Positions 33,141 to 41,760 of a stretch of DNA of 64,000 nucleotides are shown piece after piece. How positions within the stretch are numbered: position 1 is the first letter of the stretch; each line of letters begins with the position of its first letter. A program made the translations under genes and the position numbers. Source of the DNA: an uncultured Eubacteriaceae bacterium. Lineage in GTDB: Bacteria > Bacillota > Clostridia > Eubacteriales > Eubacteriaceae. The notes beneath the pieces are model-generated. The model ran no database searches. It worked only from the letters and a program-made list of their open reading frames with translations, and had not been told where the DNA came from. The stretch is from positions 248,001 to 312,000 of the forward strand of contig CAMBHL010000002.1 in the NCBI GenBank assembly GCA_945867155.1. Reading direction: 5' to 3'.

Positions 33141-34127
33141 TCAACTTTCAATATTTTTTGAATTCTTAGGATCGACCACACCGTAGGCTCTGAATTTCGC
33201 CATTCGCCGGTTGGCCAGCTCCGTGCCGCTTAAATGGGAAAGGGCCCGCAGATTTTCGCGGATCGCGCGGCGCAGGTCGTGGTAAACGGCGTCCGGGTCG
33301 CGGTGCGCGCCGCCCAGCGGTTCTTTGACAATCTCGTCGGCCACTTTTAAATGATAAAGATCCTGAGCCGTCAGTTTCATGACCGAGCAGGCCTCGTCGC
33401 TGCGGCTGGCGTCTTTCCATAAAATGCTCGCGAAGCCTTCGGGACTTAGAATTGAATAAATTGCGTTTTCAAGCATAATGAGCCGGTTTGCAACCCCGAG
33501 GGCCAAAGCGCCGCCGCTGCCGCCTTCGCCGGTGAAAACGGCGATGATCGGCACGCGCAGATGACTCATCTCAGCGAGGTTGCGGGCAATCGCTTCGCCC
33601 TGGCCATTTTCTTCGGCTTCCTGACCGGGATAAGCACCGGCGGTATCGACGAAGGTAATGATGGGGCGTTTGAATTTTTCAGCCTGGCGCATGAGGCGTC
33701 TGGCTTTGCGGTAGCCTTCGGGACAGGGCATGCCAAAATGGCAGGCGAGATTTTCCTGAAGGTTTTTGCCTTTGCGGGTGCCGATCACGGTGACCGGGTG
33801 TTCGTCGAACATCGCGATGCCGCCGTAAATGCTGGGATCTTCCCGGAAAAGGCGGTCGCCGCGCTGTTCAAAGAAATCGGTAAAGAGATGGTCGACGTAG
33901 TCGACGACGCTGGGGCGGCCGGCGTGGCGCGCCAGATAGACGCGGTCAGCCGGTGTGGGATGGCCGCAAAGGCGCAGGAGTTCCTGACGGTCGCGCTTGA
34001 ACTGGCGAAGCTGGATGACTTCTGCCGGCGTGATGGGATCGCCGATATCCTGGATGCGCTTGTCTAAATGATTGATCCGCGTCTCGAGATCGCGGACAGA
34101 AGGTTTTGAAGTGGTTTGATCAGACAT
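33141..34127 (-). CDS. accA: acetyl-CoA carboxylase carboxyltransferase subunit alpha
   Basis: A 328 aa crotonase-fold subunit that with AccD transfers the carboxyl group from biotin to acetyl-CoA. The core shows FVDTAGAYPG, the oxyanion region GEGGSGGALA and LSPEGFASILW. It lies 19 bases after accD, and its end is 11 bases before the fabH start. Length and motifs are standard. Confidence 0.95.
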   Translation of the reverse strand: MSDQTTSKPSVRDLETRINHLDKRIQDIGDPITPAEVIQLRQFKRDRQELLRLCGHPTPADRVYLARHAGRPSVVDYVDHLFTDFFEQRGDRLFREDPSIYGGIAMFDEHPVTVIGTRKGKNLQENLACHFGMPCPEGYRKARRLMRQAEKFKRPIITFVDTAGAYPGQEAEENGQGEAIARNLAEMSHLRVPIIAVFTGEGGSGGALALGVANRLIMLENAIYSILSPEGFASILWKDASRSDEACSVMKLTAQDLYHLKVADEIVKEPLGGAHRDPDAVYHDLRRAIRENLRALSHLSGTELANRRMAKFRAYGVVDPKNSKNIES

Positions 34128-34146
34128 CTTTTCCTTTCTAGCTTTT

Positions 34147-35019
34147 TCAGCTGCGGGCGTGCAGACGGAGCAGCTGGATCAGGGTTTTGCGCATGTCGCC
34201 CCGGGGGACAATTTGATCGACAAAACCGTGTTCCATCTGAAACTCTGAGCGCTGAAATCCCTCCGGCAGTTTTTCCCCGATGGTTTGTTCGATGACCCTG
34301 GGGCCGGCAAAGCCGATGAGGGCGCCGGGTTCGGCCAGGGTGATGTCGCCCAGCATGGCAAAACTGGCGGTGACTCCGCCGGTTGTCGGATGGGTCAAAA
34401 CCATGACGGAAAGAATGCCTTTACGGGAGAGGCGTTCCATGGCCGCGCTCGTCTTCGCCATCTGCATCAGGCTGATGATGCCTTCCTGCATTCTGGCGCC
34501 GCCGCTGGCACAGAAAATGATCAGGGGCCATTTCTTTCGTTCGGCGAGCTCAATGGCCTGGGTGATGCGTTCGCCGACGGCAGAGCCCATGGAGCCCATG
34601 AAAAAACGGGTGTCCATGGCGGCGACGACAACGGAGTAGCCGCCGATTTTACCGCGGACGGTTGAAACCCCTTCCGTAGAGCCGGATTTTTTCCGCTGGG
34701 CCTTCAGTTTTTCGGGATAGCCGGGAAAATGCAGCCAGTCAAAGGGCTTGACGCTTTTTCCGATTTCCCGGATCGTGCCCGGGTCCATGGTCAGCTGCAG
34801 ACGGTAGTGGGAGCCGATGGGAAAATGATAGCCGCACCGGCAGACGTGCAGATTTTCTTCCAATTCGTCGAGGGTCAGGGCATGATGGCATTTTGGACAA
34901 ATTGTCGTTTTCTGCTGGATGGGAATGGCGTCGGGCATCGTCGTGATGCTCCGGCGTTCCCGCAGGGCCTTTAAATTAAAGATTTCTTCTCTGCGTTTTT
35001 GAAAGGGGTTGCTGCTCAT
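34147..35019 (-). CDS. accD: acetyl-CoA carboxylase carboxyltransferase subunit beta
   Basis: A 290 aa subunit with an N-terminal zinc ribbon and a crotonase-fold core (GSVGERI-type loop, SGGARMQEG, TGGVTASFAMLGD). The zinc ribbon has CPKC (Cys41, Cys44) but the second pair reads CRC (Cys60, Cys62), one residue shorter than the usual CxxC. The DNA supports this reading (TGC CGG TGC). Either the ribbon tolerates it or zinc binding is weakened. The start overlaps the accC stop by 4 bases, typical of coupled acc genes. Confidence 0.93.
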   Translation of the reverse strand: MSSNPFQKRREEIFNLKALRERRSITTMPDAIPIQQKTTICPKCHHALTLDELEENLHVCRCGYHFPIGSHYRLQLTMDPGTIREIGKSVKPFDWLHFPGYPEKLKAQRKKSGSTEGVSTVRGKIGGYSVVVAAMDTRFFMGSMGSAVGERITQAIELAERKKWPLIIFCASGGARMQEGIISLMQMAKTSAAMERLSRKGILSVMVLTHPTTGGVTASFAMLGDITLAEPGALIGFAGPRVIEQTIGEKLPEGFQRSEFQMEHGFVDQIVPRGDMRKTLIQLLRLHARS

Positions 35020-36437
35020 GACTGACCTCCGGAGGTTTTCCCGGCATCGGTGATATCGATCGGATCAAGTCCTGCACCGACGCGGTTCCATTTCATCAGG
35101 GTGTCGTATTCATTTTCCATAAAGCCCGTGTTGTAATTGCCGTGGACGAAAGCCGGGTGGTGCATGATGAGGTAGCACAGTTCCGCCGTCGTGGGGAACC
35201 CGTCGATGACGAGTTCTTCGAGCATGCGGCGCATCCGCTGGAGCGCTTCGAGGCGGGAATTGCCAGACGCGATGATTTTGGCGACCAGGCTGTCGTAAAA
35301 GGGATTCATGGTGTAACCGTCGTAAAGCAGGGAGTCGATGCGGCATCCGGGGCCGCCTGGGAAATGCACAAACTTGGTTTTCCCAGGAGACGGCCGAAAG
35401 CCGTGCATCGGGTCTTCTGCGTTGATGCGGCATTCAATGGCCCAGCCATGTTGGTGAATGTCCGACTGCGCGTAAGAGAGGGGCAGGCCGGAGGCCACAC
35501 GGATCTGTTCTCGGACCAGGTCGACGCCGCAGACCGTTTCGGTCACCGGGTGTTCCACCTGAATTCGGGTGTTCATTTCGATGAAGTAATAATGCAGATC
35601 GTCGTCCATCACGAATTCGATGGTGCCGGCGCCGACGTACTGAGCGGCTTTGGCCGCACGCACGGCTGCTGCGCCCATTTCTTCCCGAACTTCAGGAGTG
35701 AGCAGGTGGGATGGACTTTCTTCGATGAGTTTCTGGTGCTTGCGCTGAATGGAGCATTCCCGTTCACCGAAATGCACCACCTGGCCCTTTGAGTCGGCCA
35801 TAACTTGAAACTCGATGTGGTGGGGATTTTGGATCAGCTTTTCGACGTACATGTGATCGTCGCCGAAATTGGCGACGGTTTCAGATTGGGCCTCTGTAAA
35901 TTTCTTAGCGAAATCTTCCGGCTTTTCGACGGTGCGCATGCCCCGGCCTCCGCCGCCGGCTGCCGCTTTGATCAAAACCGGATAGCCGATGTCAGCGGCG
36001 ATTTTTTCCCCTTCTTCAAGAGTGACGTCGCCGTCGCTTCCCGGAACGACAGGAACACCGTTCTTTTTCATGATCGCGCGCGCCTGGGACTTATCGCCCA
36101 TTTTGCGAATGGCGTCTCCGGAAGGCCCGATGAAAATGAGCCCTTCTTCGGCGCAGCGGTCTGCGAAATCGGCATTTTCTGACAAAAATCCGTAGCCTGG
36201 ATGAATGGCTTCACACCGGGTGGATTTGGCGACCTGAAGAATGGCATTTTCGTTGAGGTAGCTGTCTTTGGCCGGCGCCGGCCCGATACAGACGGCCTGG
36301 GTTGCGAGCTGGACATGGAGCGAATCTTTGTCGGCAGTTGAATAAACGGCGACGGATTCAATCCCCATTTCCGTACAGGCCCGGATCACGCGGACGGCGA
36401 TTTCGCCGCGGTTTGCAATGAGAATTCGGCGGAACAT
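35016..36437 (-). CDS. accC: acetyl-CoA carboxylase biotin carboxylase subunit
   Basis: A 473 aa ATP-grasp enzyme that carboxylates biotin on AccB with bicarbonate and ATP. Clear motifs are LIANRGEIAVR at the N-terminus, HPGYGFLSEN, the ATP glycine loop KAAAGGGGRGM, RECSIQRKHQK and EMNTRIQVEHPVTE. It is about 20 residues longer than typical because of its C-terminal tail (DPIDITDAGKTSGGQS). It starts 3 bases after accB and overlaps accD. Confidence 0.96.
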   Translation of the reverse strand: MFRRILIANRGEIAVRVIRACTEMGIESVAVYSTADKDSLHVQLATQAVCIGPAPAKDSYLNENAILQVAKSTRCEAIHPGYGFLSENADFADRCAEEGLIFIGPSGDAIRKMGDKSQARAIMKKNGVPVVPGSDGDVTLEEGEKIAADIGYPVLIKAAAGGGGRGMRTVEKPEDFAKKFTEAQSETVANFGDDHMYVEKLIQNPHHIEFQVMADSKGQVVHFGERECSIQRKHQKLIEESPSHLLTPEVREEMGAAAVRAAKAAQYVGAGTIEFVMDDDLHYYFIEMNTRIQVEHPVTETVCGVDLVREQIRVASGLPLSYAQSDIHQHGWAIECRINAEDPMHGFRPSPGKTKFVHFPGGPGCRIDSLLYDGYTMNPFYDSLVAKIIASGNSRLEALQRMRRMLEELVIDGFPTTAELCYLIMHHPAFVHGNYNTGFMENEYDTLMKWNRVGAGLDPIDITDAGKTSGGQS

Positions 36438-36440
36438 GGA

Positions 36441-36935
36441 TTACAGCTTTCTAACGCGCATGAGCGGTTCGTCAAATTCAGCCATGGTGCCGTTGTCTTT
36501 GATGACTTCGAGAATTTCACAGTCGAAAGGCGCCGGAATTTCGCTCATCATCTTCATGGCTTCGATTAAACCAACGGTATCGCCCTTGTGAACGGTGTCA
36601 CCCTTTTTGACATAAGGTGGGTCGTCAGGCGAAGGCGCCTGATAGAACGTGCCGACGAGGGGCGCGTTGATGGTTTCGCCCTGGGACGGCGCATCGGTTT
36701 TTGCTTCAGCAGCGTTTTCAGCAGCGGCGGTGTCTGCAGGTGCGGCGCTGGGCTTTTCCGAAACCGGTGCAGCAGTCTGAACAACAGGCTGGGAAACAGC
36801 GGAGACGGCCTTTGCCGGATAAGCTCCGGCCTTTTTCAAAACGAATTCGTCGCCGTCATTGTGACACCATTTTAAATAAACAGCGTCGCTTTGATCAAAA
36901 TGATCGAGTAATTCCAGAATCTGGTTAAATTCCAT
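36441..36935 (-). CDS. accB: biotin carboxyl carrier protein of acetyl-CoA carboxylase
   Basis: A 164 aa carrier with a conserved N-terminal domain, an Ala/Pro-rich linker (residues about 45-85) and a C-terminal biotinyl domain. The biotin site is EAMKM with Lys128. It is the first gene of the acc-fab operon. GGAGGC lies 6-11 bases before the ATG. Confidence 0.95.
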   Translation of the reverse strand: MEFNQILELLDHFDQSDAVYLKWCHNDGDEFVLKKAGAYPAKAVSAVSQPVVQTAAPVSEKPSAAPADTAAAENAAEAKTDAPSQGETINAPLVGTFYQAPSPDDPPYVKKGDTVHKGDTVGLIEAMKMMSEIPAPFDCEILEVIKDNGTMAEFDEPLMRVRKL

Positions 36936-36980
36936 ATTGCCTCCGTAAATTCTATAATTTTATTAAGTCTGATCAAATCG

Positions 36981-37020
36981 ATTGCTTAAAAATTTTTAGA
37001 TATTTTAAGCAATTATATCA
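36981..37020 (-). promoter_or_regulatory. accB promoter with overlapping inverted-repeat operator
   Basis: On the minus strand TG plus TATAAT (37020-37012) forms an extended -10. Directly downstream and overlapping it is a perfect inverted repeat, ATTGCTTAAAA (36981-36991) and TTTTAAGCAAT (37003-37013), with an 11-base spacer. It would cover the start point, a place suited to a repressor such as the MarR protein at the operon's end. Confidence 0.6.
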
Positions 37021-37210
37021 TGAAAACATTCAAGATGCCCGAAAAACAACAAGGTTTTCGATGAAAATAATGAAATAGAAAATTGTTGATGGATTACAAA
37101 AATCCATATATTATAAAGTAAAAAGATTACAGGGGCGAAGGACCGAGTTTGAGAGAATCTTAAAAGATTAAAAGAAAAAGAGTAATTATTTGCAAAATAA
37201 TGGAATCATA

Positions 37211-37238
37211 TTGACAAATTCTCAAAGTGTGATATGAT
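37211..37238 (+). promoter_or_regulatory. thlA promoter
   Basis: TTGACA (37211-37216), 16 bases and TATGAT (37233-37238) form a near-consensus promoter with a leader of about 80 bases. Confidence 0.75.
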
Positions 37239-37328
37239 TGTTATAGTTTTAACAGAGACATTGAAAGTCTCATGGAAACTGTGAATGTTACATTATATTT
37301 TTGTAAATTAATTTATGGAGGGAAACTT

Positions 37329-38513
37329 ATGGCTAAGGAAATTGTAGTTGTCAGCGGTTGCCGTACGGCTATTGGATCAATGGGAGGAACCTTAAAAAAT
37401 ACACCTGTTGTTGAATTAGGGTCAACAGTCATCAAAGAAGCGGTCAAACGTGCTGGCATCAAACCAGAAGATGTCGATGAAGTTTTAATGGGGTGTGTCC
37501 TTCAGGCAGCACAAGGCCAGTCAGTTGCCCGTCAGGCAGCTATTTATGCTGGCATTCCTAAGGAAAAACCGGCATTGACCCTGAACAACCTCTGCGGTTC
37601 CGGGATGAAATGCATCAACCTCGCAGCAGACATGATCCTGGCAGGCGATGCAGATTGTCTGGTCGTCGGCGGTATGGAAAACATGACAAGAGCGCCTTAT
37701 GTCGTTCCTGGCGGACGTTATGGTTACAGAATGGGTGCTGGCGAATTCCTCGACACCATGATCTGCGATGGTCTGGAAGATACCTTCAATCACTATCACA
37801 TGGGTGTGACAGCTGAAAATATTGCAGAAAAATGGGGCATCACCCGTGAAGACTGCGATAAGATCGCTGTTATGTCTCAGGAAAGAGCAAACGCTGCTAT
37901 CGAATCCGGCCGCTTCAAAGATGAAATCGTGCCAATCACTGTTAAACAGCGCAAGAAAGAAGTTGTCTTCGACACCGATGAACATCCGCGCAAAGGCGTC
38001 ACCATGGAAAGCATTTCCAAACTGCGTCCGGCCTTCAAGAAAGACGGCGTCATCACCGCAGCAAACGCTTCCGGTATCAACGATGGGGCTGCAGCACTCG
38101 TCATCATGTCAGCAGACAAAGCAAAAGAACTCGGCTGCAAACCGTTAATGAGATGGGTCGGCGGCGCTTCCGCAGGTTGCGATCCGGCATACATGGGCGA
38201 AGGACCAATCTACGCATGCCGCAAACTGTTCAAACGCATCGACAAGACCATCGACGACTTCGATCTGATCGAACTCAATGAAGCCTTCTCTGCACAGGCA
38301 ATCGCCTGCATCCGCGAACTGGGCATCAACATGGATATCTGCAACGTCAACGGTTCAGGGATTGCCCTTGGCCATCCGGTAGGCTGCTCCGGCGCAAGAA
38401 TCGTTGTCTCCCTGATGTACGAAATGGCGAAACGCAACTCTAAACTCGGCCTCGCATCACTTTGCGTCGGCGGTGGTATGGGTGTTGCTTCTGCTTGGGA
38501 AAACCTGCAGTAA
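37329..38513 (+). CDS. thlA: acetyl-CoA C-acetyltransferase (thiolase)
   Basis: A 394 aa biosynthetic thiolase that condenses two acetyl-CoA, the entry to butyrate or caproate formation; it may also extend longer acyl-CoA. The nucleophile Cys89 is in [10 protein letters not shown], His349 in GHPVGCSG and Cys379 in LCVGGG. ATG 37329 follows GGAGGG at 37317-37322; an upstream ATG at 37272 would add 19 residues absent from thiolases. First gene of thlA-crt-hbd. Confidence 0.95.
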   Translation: MAKEIVVVSGCRTAIGSMGGTLKNTPVVELGSTVIKEAVKRAGIKPEDVDEVLMGCVLQAAQGQSVARQAAIYAGIPKEKPALTLNNLCGSGMKCINLAADMILAGDADCLVVGGMENMTRAPYVVPGGRYGYRMGAGEFLDTMICDGLEDTFNHYHMGVTAENIAEKWGITREDCDKIAVMSQERANAAIESGRFKDEIVPITVKQRKKEVVFDTDEHPRKGVTMESISKLRPAFKKDGVITAANASGINDGAAALVIMSADKAKELGCKPLMRWVGGASAGCDPAYMGEGPIYACRKLFKRIDKTIDDFDLIELNEAFSAQAIACIRELGINMDICNVNGSGIALGHPVGCSGARIVVSLMYEMAKRNSKLGLASLCVGGGMGVASAWENLQ

Positions 38514-38548
38514 TCGCACTTTAAATATCAGACGAAAGAAGAATCAAT

Positions 38549-39325
38549 ATGAGTTTTGTTACATATGAAGCAAAGGGCATGATTGGTATTGTCACCATCA
38601 ACCGCGAAAAGGCGTTAAATGCGCTGAACACGCAGGTCTTAAATGATCTCGAAGCGGTCATCGATGGCGTCGATTACGATACCATCCGCTGCCTGATTAT
38701 CACCGGTGCTGGCCAGAAATCTTTCGTGGCCGGTGCTGATATCGGTGAAATGGCGGAAGATACGAAGGCTCAGGGCCGTGCTTTCTGTGAACACGGCAAC
38801 CGCGTCTTCAGAAAAATTGAAACCCTGCCGATCCCTGTGATCGCAGCAGTGAACGGCTTTGCTTTGGGCGGCGGCTGTGAATTGTCCATGGCCTGCGACA
38901 TCAGAATCGCATCTGACAACGCTGTTTTTGGCCAGCCTGAAGTGGGCTTGGGCATCACCCCAGGCTTTGGCGGCACCCAGCGTTTGATGCGCCGCATTCC
39001 AGTTGGCAAGGCGAAGGAAATGATCTACGCCAGCATCAATATCAAAGCAGAAGAAGCGCTGCAGTGGGGACTGGTCAACGCCGTCTATCCGCAGGCTGAT
39101 TTGATGGATGAAGCTGAAAAACTGGCTAATCGCATCGCCAAACAGGCACCGATCGCCGTTCGCATGGCGAAGGCTGCGATGAACGAAGGCATCGACGTAC
39201 CAATGGATTCCGCGATCCAGGTTGAAGTGAGACATTTCAGCGAATGCTTTGAAACGGCTGACCAGAAGGAAGGCATGAAAGCATTCATGGAAAAACGCAA
39301 ACACGAACCTTTCCAGAATAAATAA
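38549..39325 (+). CDS. crt: enoyl-CoA hydratase / 3-hydroxybutyryl-CoA dehydratase
   Basis: A 258 aa crotonase that removes water from 3-hydroxyacyl-CoA. It shows the oxyanion-hole segment KSFVAGADIGEM, AVNGFALGGGCELSMACD, and the glutamates in FGQPEVGLGITPGFGGTQ. It sits 35 bases after thlA. Butyryl-CoA dehydrogenase and electron-transfer flavoprotein genes, which often follow, are not here. Confidence 0.94.
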   Translation: MSFVTYEAKGMIGIVTINREKALNALNTQVLNDLEAVIDGVDYDTIRCLIITGAGQKSFVAGADIGEMAEDTKAQGRAFCEHGNRVFRKIETLPIPVIAAVNGFALGGGCELSMACDIRIASDNAVFGQPEVGLGITPGFGGTQRLMRRIPVGKAKEMIYASINIKAEEALQWGLVNAVYPQADLMDEAEKLANRIAKQAPIAVRMAKAAMNEGIDVPMDSAIQVEVRHFSECFETADQKEGMKAFMEKRKHEPFQNK

Positions 39326-39343
39326 TTTAAAAAGTGTAAAATT

Positions 39344-39364
39344 CGAGGGAGGATTCCTCCCTCG
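39344..39364 (+). terminator. intercistronic hairpin between crt and hbd
   Basis: CGAGGGAG and CTCCCTCG form an 8-base GC-rich stem with a GATTC loop. Only a weak T-rich tail follows (GGTTTGTG), so it is more likely an mRNA-processing or partial terminator hairpin than a full stop. Confidence 0.6.
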
Positions 39365-39393
39365 GTTTGTGTTGAATAATTGGAGGTAATAGA

Positions 39394-40239
39394 ATGAAAG
39401 TTGGCGTAATTGGCGCTGGTACAATGGGATCTGGCATTGCTCAGGCATTTGCACAGACAGATGGTTTTGAAGTTGTCCTCTGCGATATCAAACAGGAATT
39501 TGCAGACGGCGGGAAAGCTAAAATCGAAAAGACCTTAAGCAAACGCGTTGCAAAAGGCAAAATGGAAGAAGCGAAAAAAGACGAAATCTTAGGCAAAATC
39601 ACCACGGGTTTGGTCGAAAAAGATTTAGTCGGCGACTGCGACCTGATCGTTGAAGCCATTCTTGAAAAGATGGAATTAAAACATGAAATGTTCCAGAATC
39701 TTGACAAGATCTGCAAACCGGGCTGCATCTTCGCATCCAACACGTCTTCACTGTCCATTACAGAAATCGCTCAGGGCGTGAACCGCGACGTCATCGGCAT
39801 GCACTTCTTCAATCCAGCACCAGTTATGAAATTGATCGAAGTCATCGCAGGCTACAACACCTCTGATGAAACCGTTCAGAAGATCAAGGACATCGCTGTT
39901 CAGATTGGCAAGACCCCTGTTCAGGTTAAAGAAGCAGCTGGCTTTGTCGTCAACAGAATCCTCGTTCCAATGATCAACGAAGCCATCGAAATCTACTCTG
40001 CAGGCACAGCTTCAGCTGAAGATATCGATACCGCTATGAAACTCGGTGCCAACCACCCGATGGGACCTCTGGCTTTAGGCGACCTGGTTGGTTTGGATAT
40101 CGTTTTGGCTGTTATGGAAGTTCTCCAGGCTGAAACGGGTTCAGACAAATACGCTCCGGCACCGCTTTTGAGAAAGATGGTCCGCGGCGGCGCATTAGGC
40201 ATCAAGACTGGCCACGGCTTCTACGATTATACTAAATAA
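39394..40239 (+). CDS. hbd: 3-hydroxybutyryl-CoA dehydrogenase
   Basis: A 281 aa NAD(P)-dependent dehydrogenase that reduces acetoacetyl-CoA to 3-hydroxybutyryl-CoA in the fermentative direction. The N-terminal motif is GVIGAGTMGSGIAQAF; the catalytic His lies in IGMHFFNPAPVM and is followed by the partner Glu. The helical C-terminal domain shows AAGFVVNRILVP and GLGIKTGHGFYDY-like residues (ALGIKTGHGFYDY). Length is standard. It is the last gene of the operon. Confidence 0.95.
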   Translation: MKVGVIGAGTMGSGIAQAFAQTDGFEVVLCDIKQEFADGGKAKIEKTLSKRVAKGKMEEAKKDEILGKITTGLVEKDLVGDCDLIVEAILEKMELKHEMFQNLDKICKPGCIFASNTSSLSITEIAQGVNRDVIGMHFFNPAPVMKLIEVIAGYNTSDETVQKIKDIAVQIGKTPVQVKEAAGFVVNRILVPMINEAIEIYSAGTASAEDIDTAMKLGANHPMGPLALGDLVGLDIVLAVMEVLQAETGSDKYAPAPLLRKMVRGGALGIKTGHGFYDYTK

Positions 40240-40263
40240 TCAAAGCTCATAATTCTTTATTCA

Positions 40264-40296
40264 AAAACCCGCTCGCATTTGCGAACGGGTTTTTTA
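40264..40296. terminator. terminator after hbd
   Basis: The stem AAAACCCGcTCGC with its complement and loop ATTT is followed by six T's. It lies between convergent hbd (+) and the amidohydrolase (-) and may serve both. Confidence 0.9.
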
Positions 40297-40306
40297 TTGG
40301 GAAAAA

Positions 40307-41749
40307 TCAGTTTTGTTTAAAGGTTGCGCAGCCGTTCATTACGGTGCACAAAACGGGAATGTCGTGAATTTCTTCGGCCGGCACTTCGAAAGGGTCTGCA
40401 TCCAGAATCGTCAGATCCGCTCGCTTGCCAGGCTCAAGACTGCCGGTGAGATCGTCGACGTGGGCCGATCTGGCGGCGTTGATGGTGTAGCCTTCGAGGC
40501 ACTGCCAGACACTTAAGCGTTCGGAATCGGGGGCCATGATCAAATCCGGATGGCCGGGCAGACAGCGGGTGACGCCCATTTCGATGCCAAGGAGCGGTGC
40601 GCAGCCGGTTTCATCAAAGGGCGCATCGCTGCCGAGGGTCATGCGGCCGCCGGTTTTGAGAATCGCCTGCATTCGGAACTGCCGGTCAGAGAGGATCGGC
40701 ATCTGGCGTTCCAGCTCCACGTTGCGGTAATGCCAGATCGTGCTGGTATTGGCAAGGACGTTGTAGCGGTTGAAAAGCGGCACGTCGGCAGAACGGACGA
40801 ATTGGGAATGGGCGTTGGTGATACGGGCGTGATTGTATCCGGCTTCCCGGACAGCTTTGGCCGCCATTAAATTGGTGTGAACCGCTTCATCTCCAATGCC
40901 GTGGAGGTGAATGTCCATGCCCATTCCCGCTGCGGCGACACAGGCCTTTGCAAGGGGTTCGAGATCGACGTAAACTTCTCCGATAGGATCGCCGCCGGTC
41001 ATTTCAGAAGAGAGAGCGGCAGTACCGGTTTCGACAGTGCCGTCATTGACGACTTTCAGGGTGTGATTGAAAAAGAAGGGATGGCAGTATTTTTGACTTT
41101 CTTTTTTTAGCTGAGACAGCAGTTCGGGAAAATCGTCGGCGTATTCGGTGGCGCAGCAGTTGGAAATCCACTGGGTTAACGTCTGGGCTTTGGCCCGCTG
41201 ACTCAGCATATCCATCAGGGTTTCCCGGGATTTTTCAAAACAGCCGCAGTCGATAATGCCGGTTACGCCGGCGGCGGCGTAGCGGCCGAGGACTTTGTCG
41301 GCGTTCTGGCTCAGTTGGGAGAGGTCGAACCATTCGATACCGTCGGTGAAAAGCTGGGCCAGGGCCATTTCGTTGAGATGGCCGTTGGGCATGCCGTCTT
41401 CTTCCCGGTCAAAGACGCCCCCTTCAGGGTCAGGCGTGTCTTTGGTAATGTGAAGTGCTTCAAAAGCTTTGGTGTTGCACCAGCTTTCGTGGCCGCCGTT
41501 GCTTCTGAGAAAAAGGGGTTTGTCAGGGCACAGGGCGTCGAGGTGCTGCCGGGTCACTTCGCCGGGCCCATAAATCCATTCGGGATAGCCGATGCCGAAG
41601 TAATTTTTCTGATCCGGATGGGCCGTGATGAAGGCCTGAATCGTATCGTCCACCTCTTGTTTCGTCATCATGGCATCCAGCAGAATCTCGCCGCTGAGCT
41701 GGATATTTTCGAAAACGTGACAATGGGCATCGACAAATCCGGGCAGCAT
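40307..41749 (-). CDS. YtcJ-type amidohydrolase, N-terminally truncated (probable pseudogene)
   Basis: A 480 aa amidohydrolase-family-3 protein of the YtcJ type, metal-dependent and with unknown substrate (amides, imides or formylated compounds). Metal-site residues are kept: HCH in GFVDAHCHVF, His residues in DIHLHGIGDEA and ITNAHSQF, and Asp in LGSDAPFD. The first Met is within LPGFVDAHCH, which is normally about residue 50-60, so the N-terminal beta-sandwich part is missing. Reading upstream in the same frame gives DLKGKTMLPG, the expected family sequence, and then, before Asp (41767), MATE pump sequence in another frame. The gene was therefore cut by a deletion that joined it to the pump gene. 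A second, intact-looking family member begins at 63076. Confidence 0.72.
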   Translation of the reverse strand: MLPGFVDAHCHVFENIQLSGEILLDAMMTKQEVDDTIQAFITAHPDQKNYFGIGYPEWIYGPGEVTRQHLDALCPDKPLFLRSNGGHESWCNTKAFEALHITKDTPDPEGGVFDREEDGMPNGHLNEMALAQLFTDGIEWFDLSQLSQNADKVLGRYAAAGVTGIIDCGCFEKSRETLMDMLSQRAKAQTLTQWISNCCATEYADDFPELLSQLKKESQKYCHPFFFNHTLKVVNDGTVETGTAALSSEMTGGDPIGEVYVDLEPLAKACVAAAGMGMDIHLHGIGDEAVHTNLMAAKAVREAGYNHARITNAHSQFVRSADVPLFNRYNVLANTSTIWHYRNVELERQMPILSDRQFRMQAILKTGGRMTLGSDAPFDETGCAPLLGIEMGVTRCLPGHPDLIMAPDSERLSVWQCLEGYTINAARSAHVDDLTGSLEPGKRADLTILDADPFEVPAEEIHDIPVLCTVMNGCATFKQN

Positions 41750-41760
41750 GGTTTTACCCT

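Larger units (their letters stand above)
36936..37328. other. divergent control region between accB and thlA
   Basis: This 393-base non-coding region separates the fatty-acid operon (-) from the butyryl-type operon (+). It holds one promoter for each side, an 11-base inverted repeat at the accB start point, and a perfect 14-base palindrome, AATCTT-AA-AAGATT, at 37156-37169. The last lies about 55 bases upstream of the thlA -35 and could bind a regulator of either operon. An ATG at 37272 is in frame with thlA but has no ribosome site. Confidence 0.6.
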
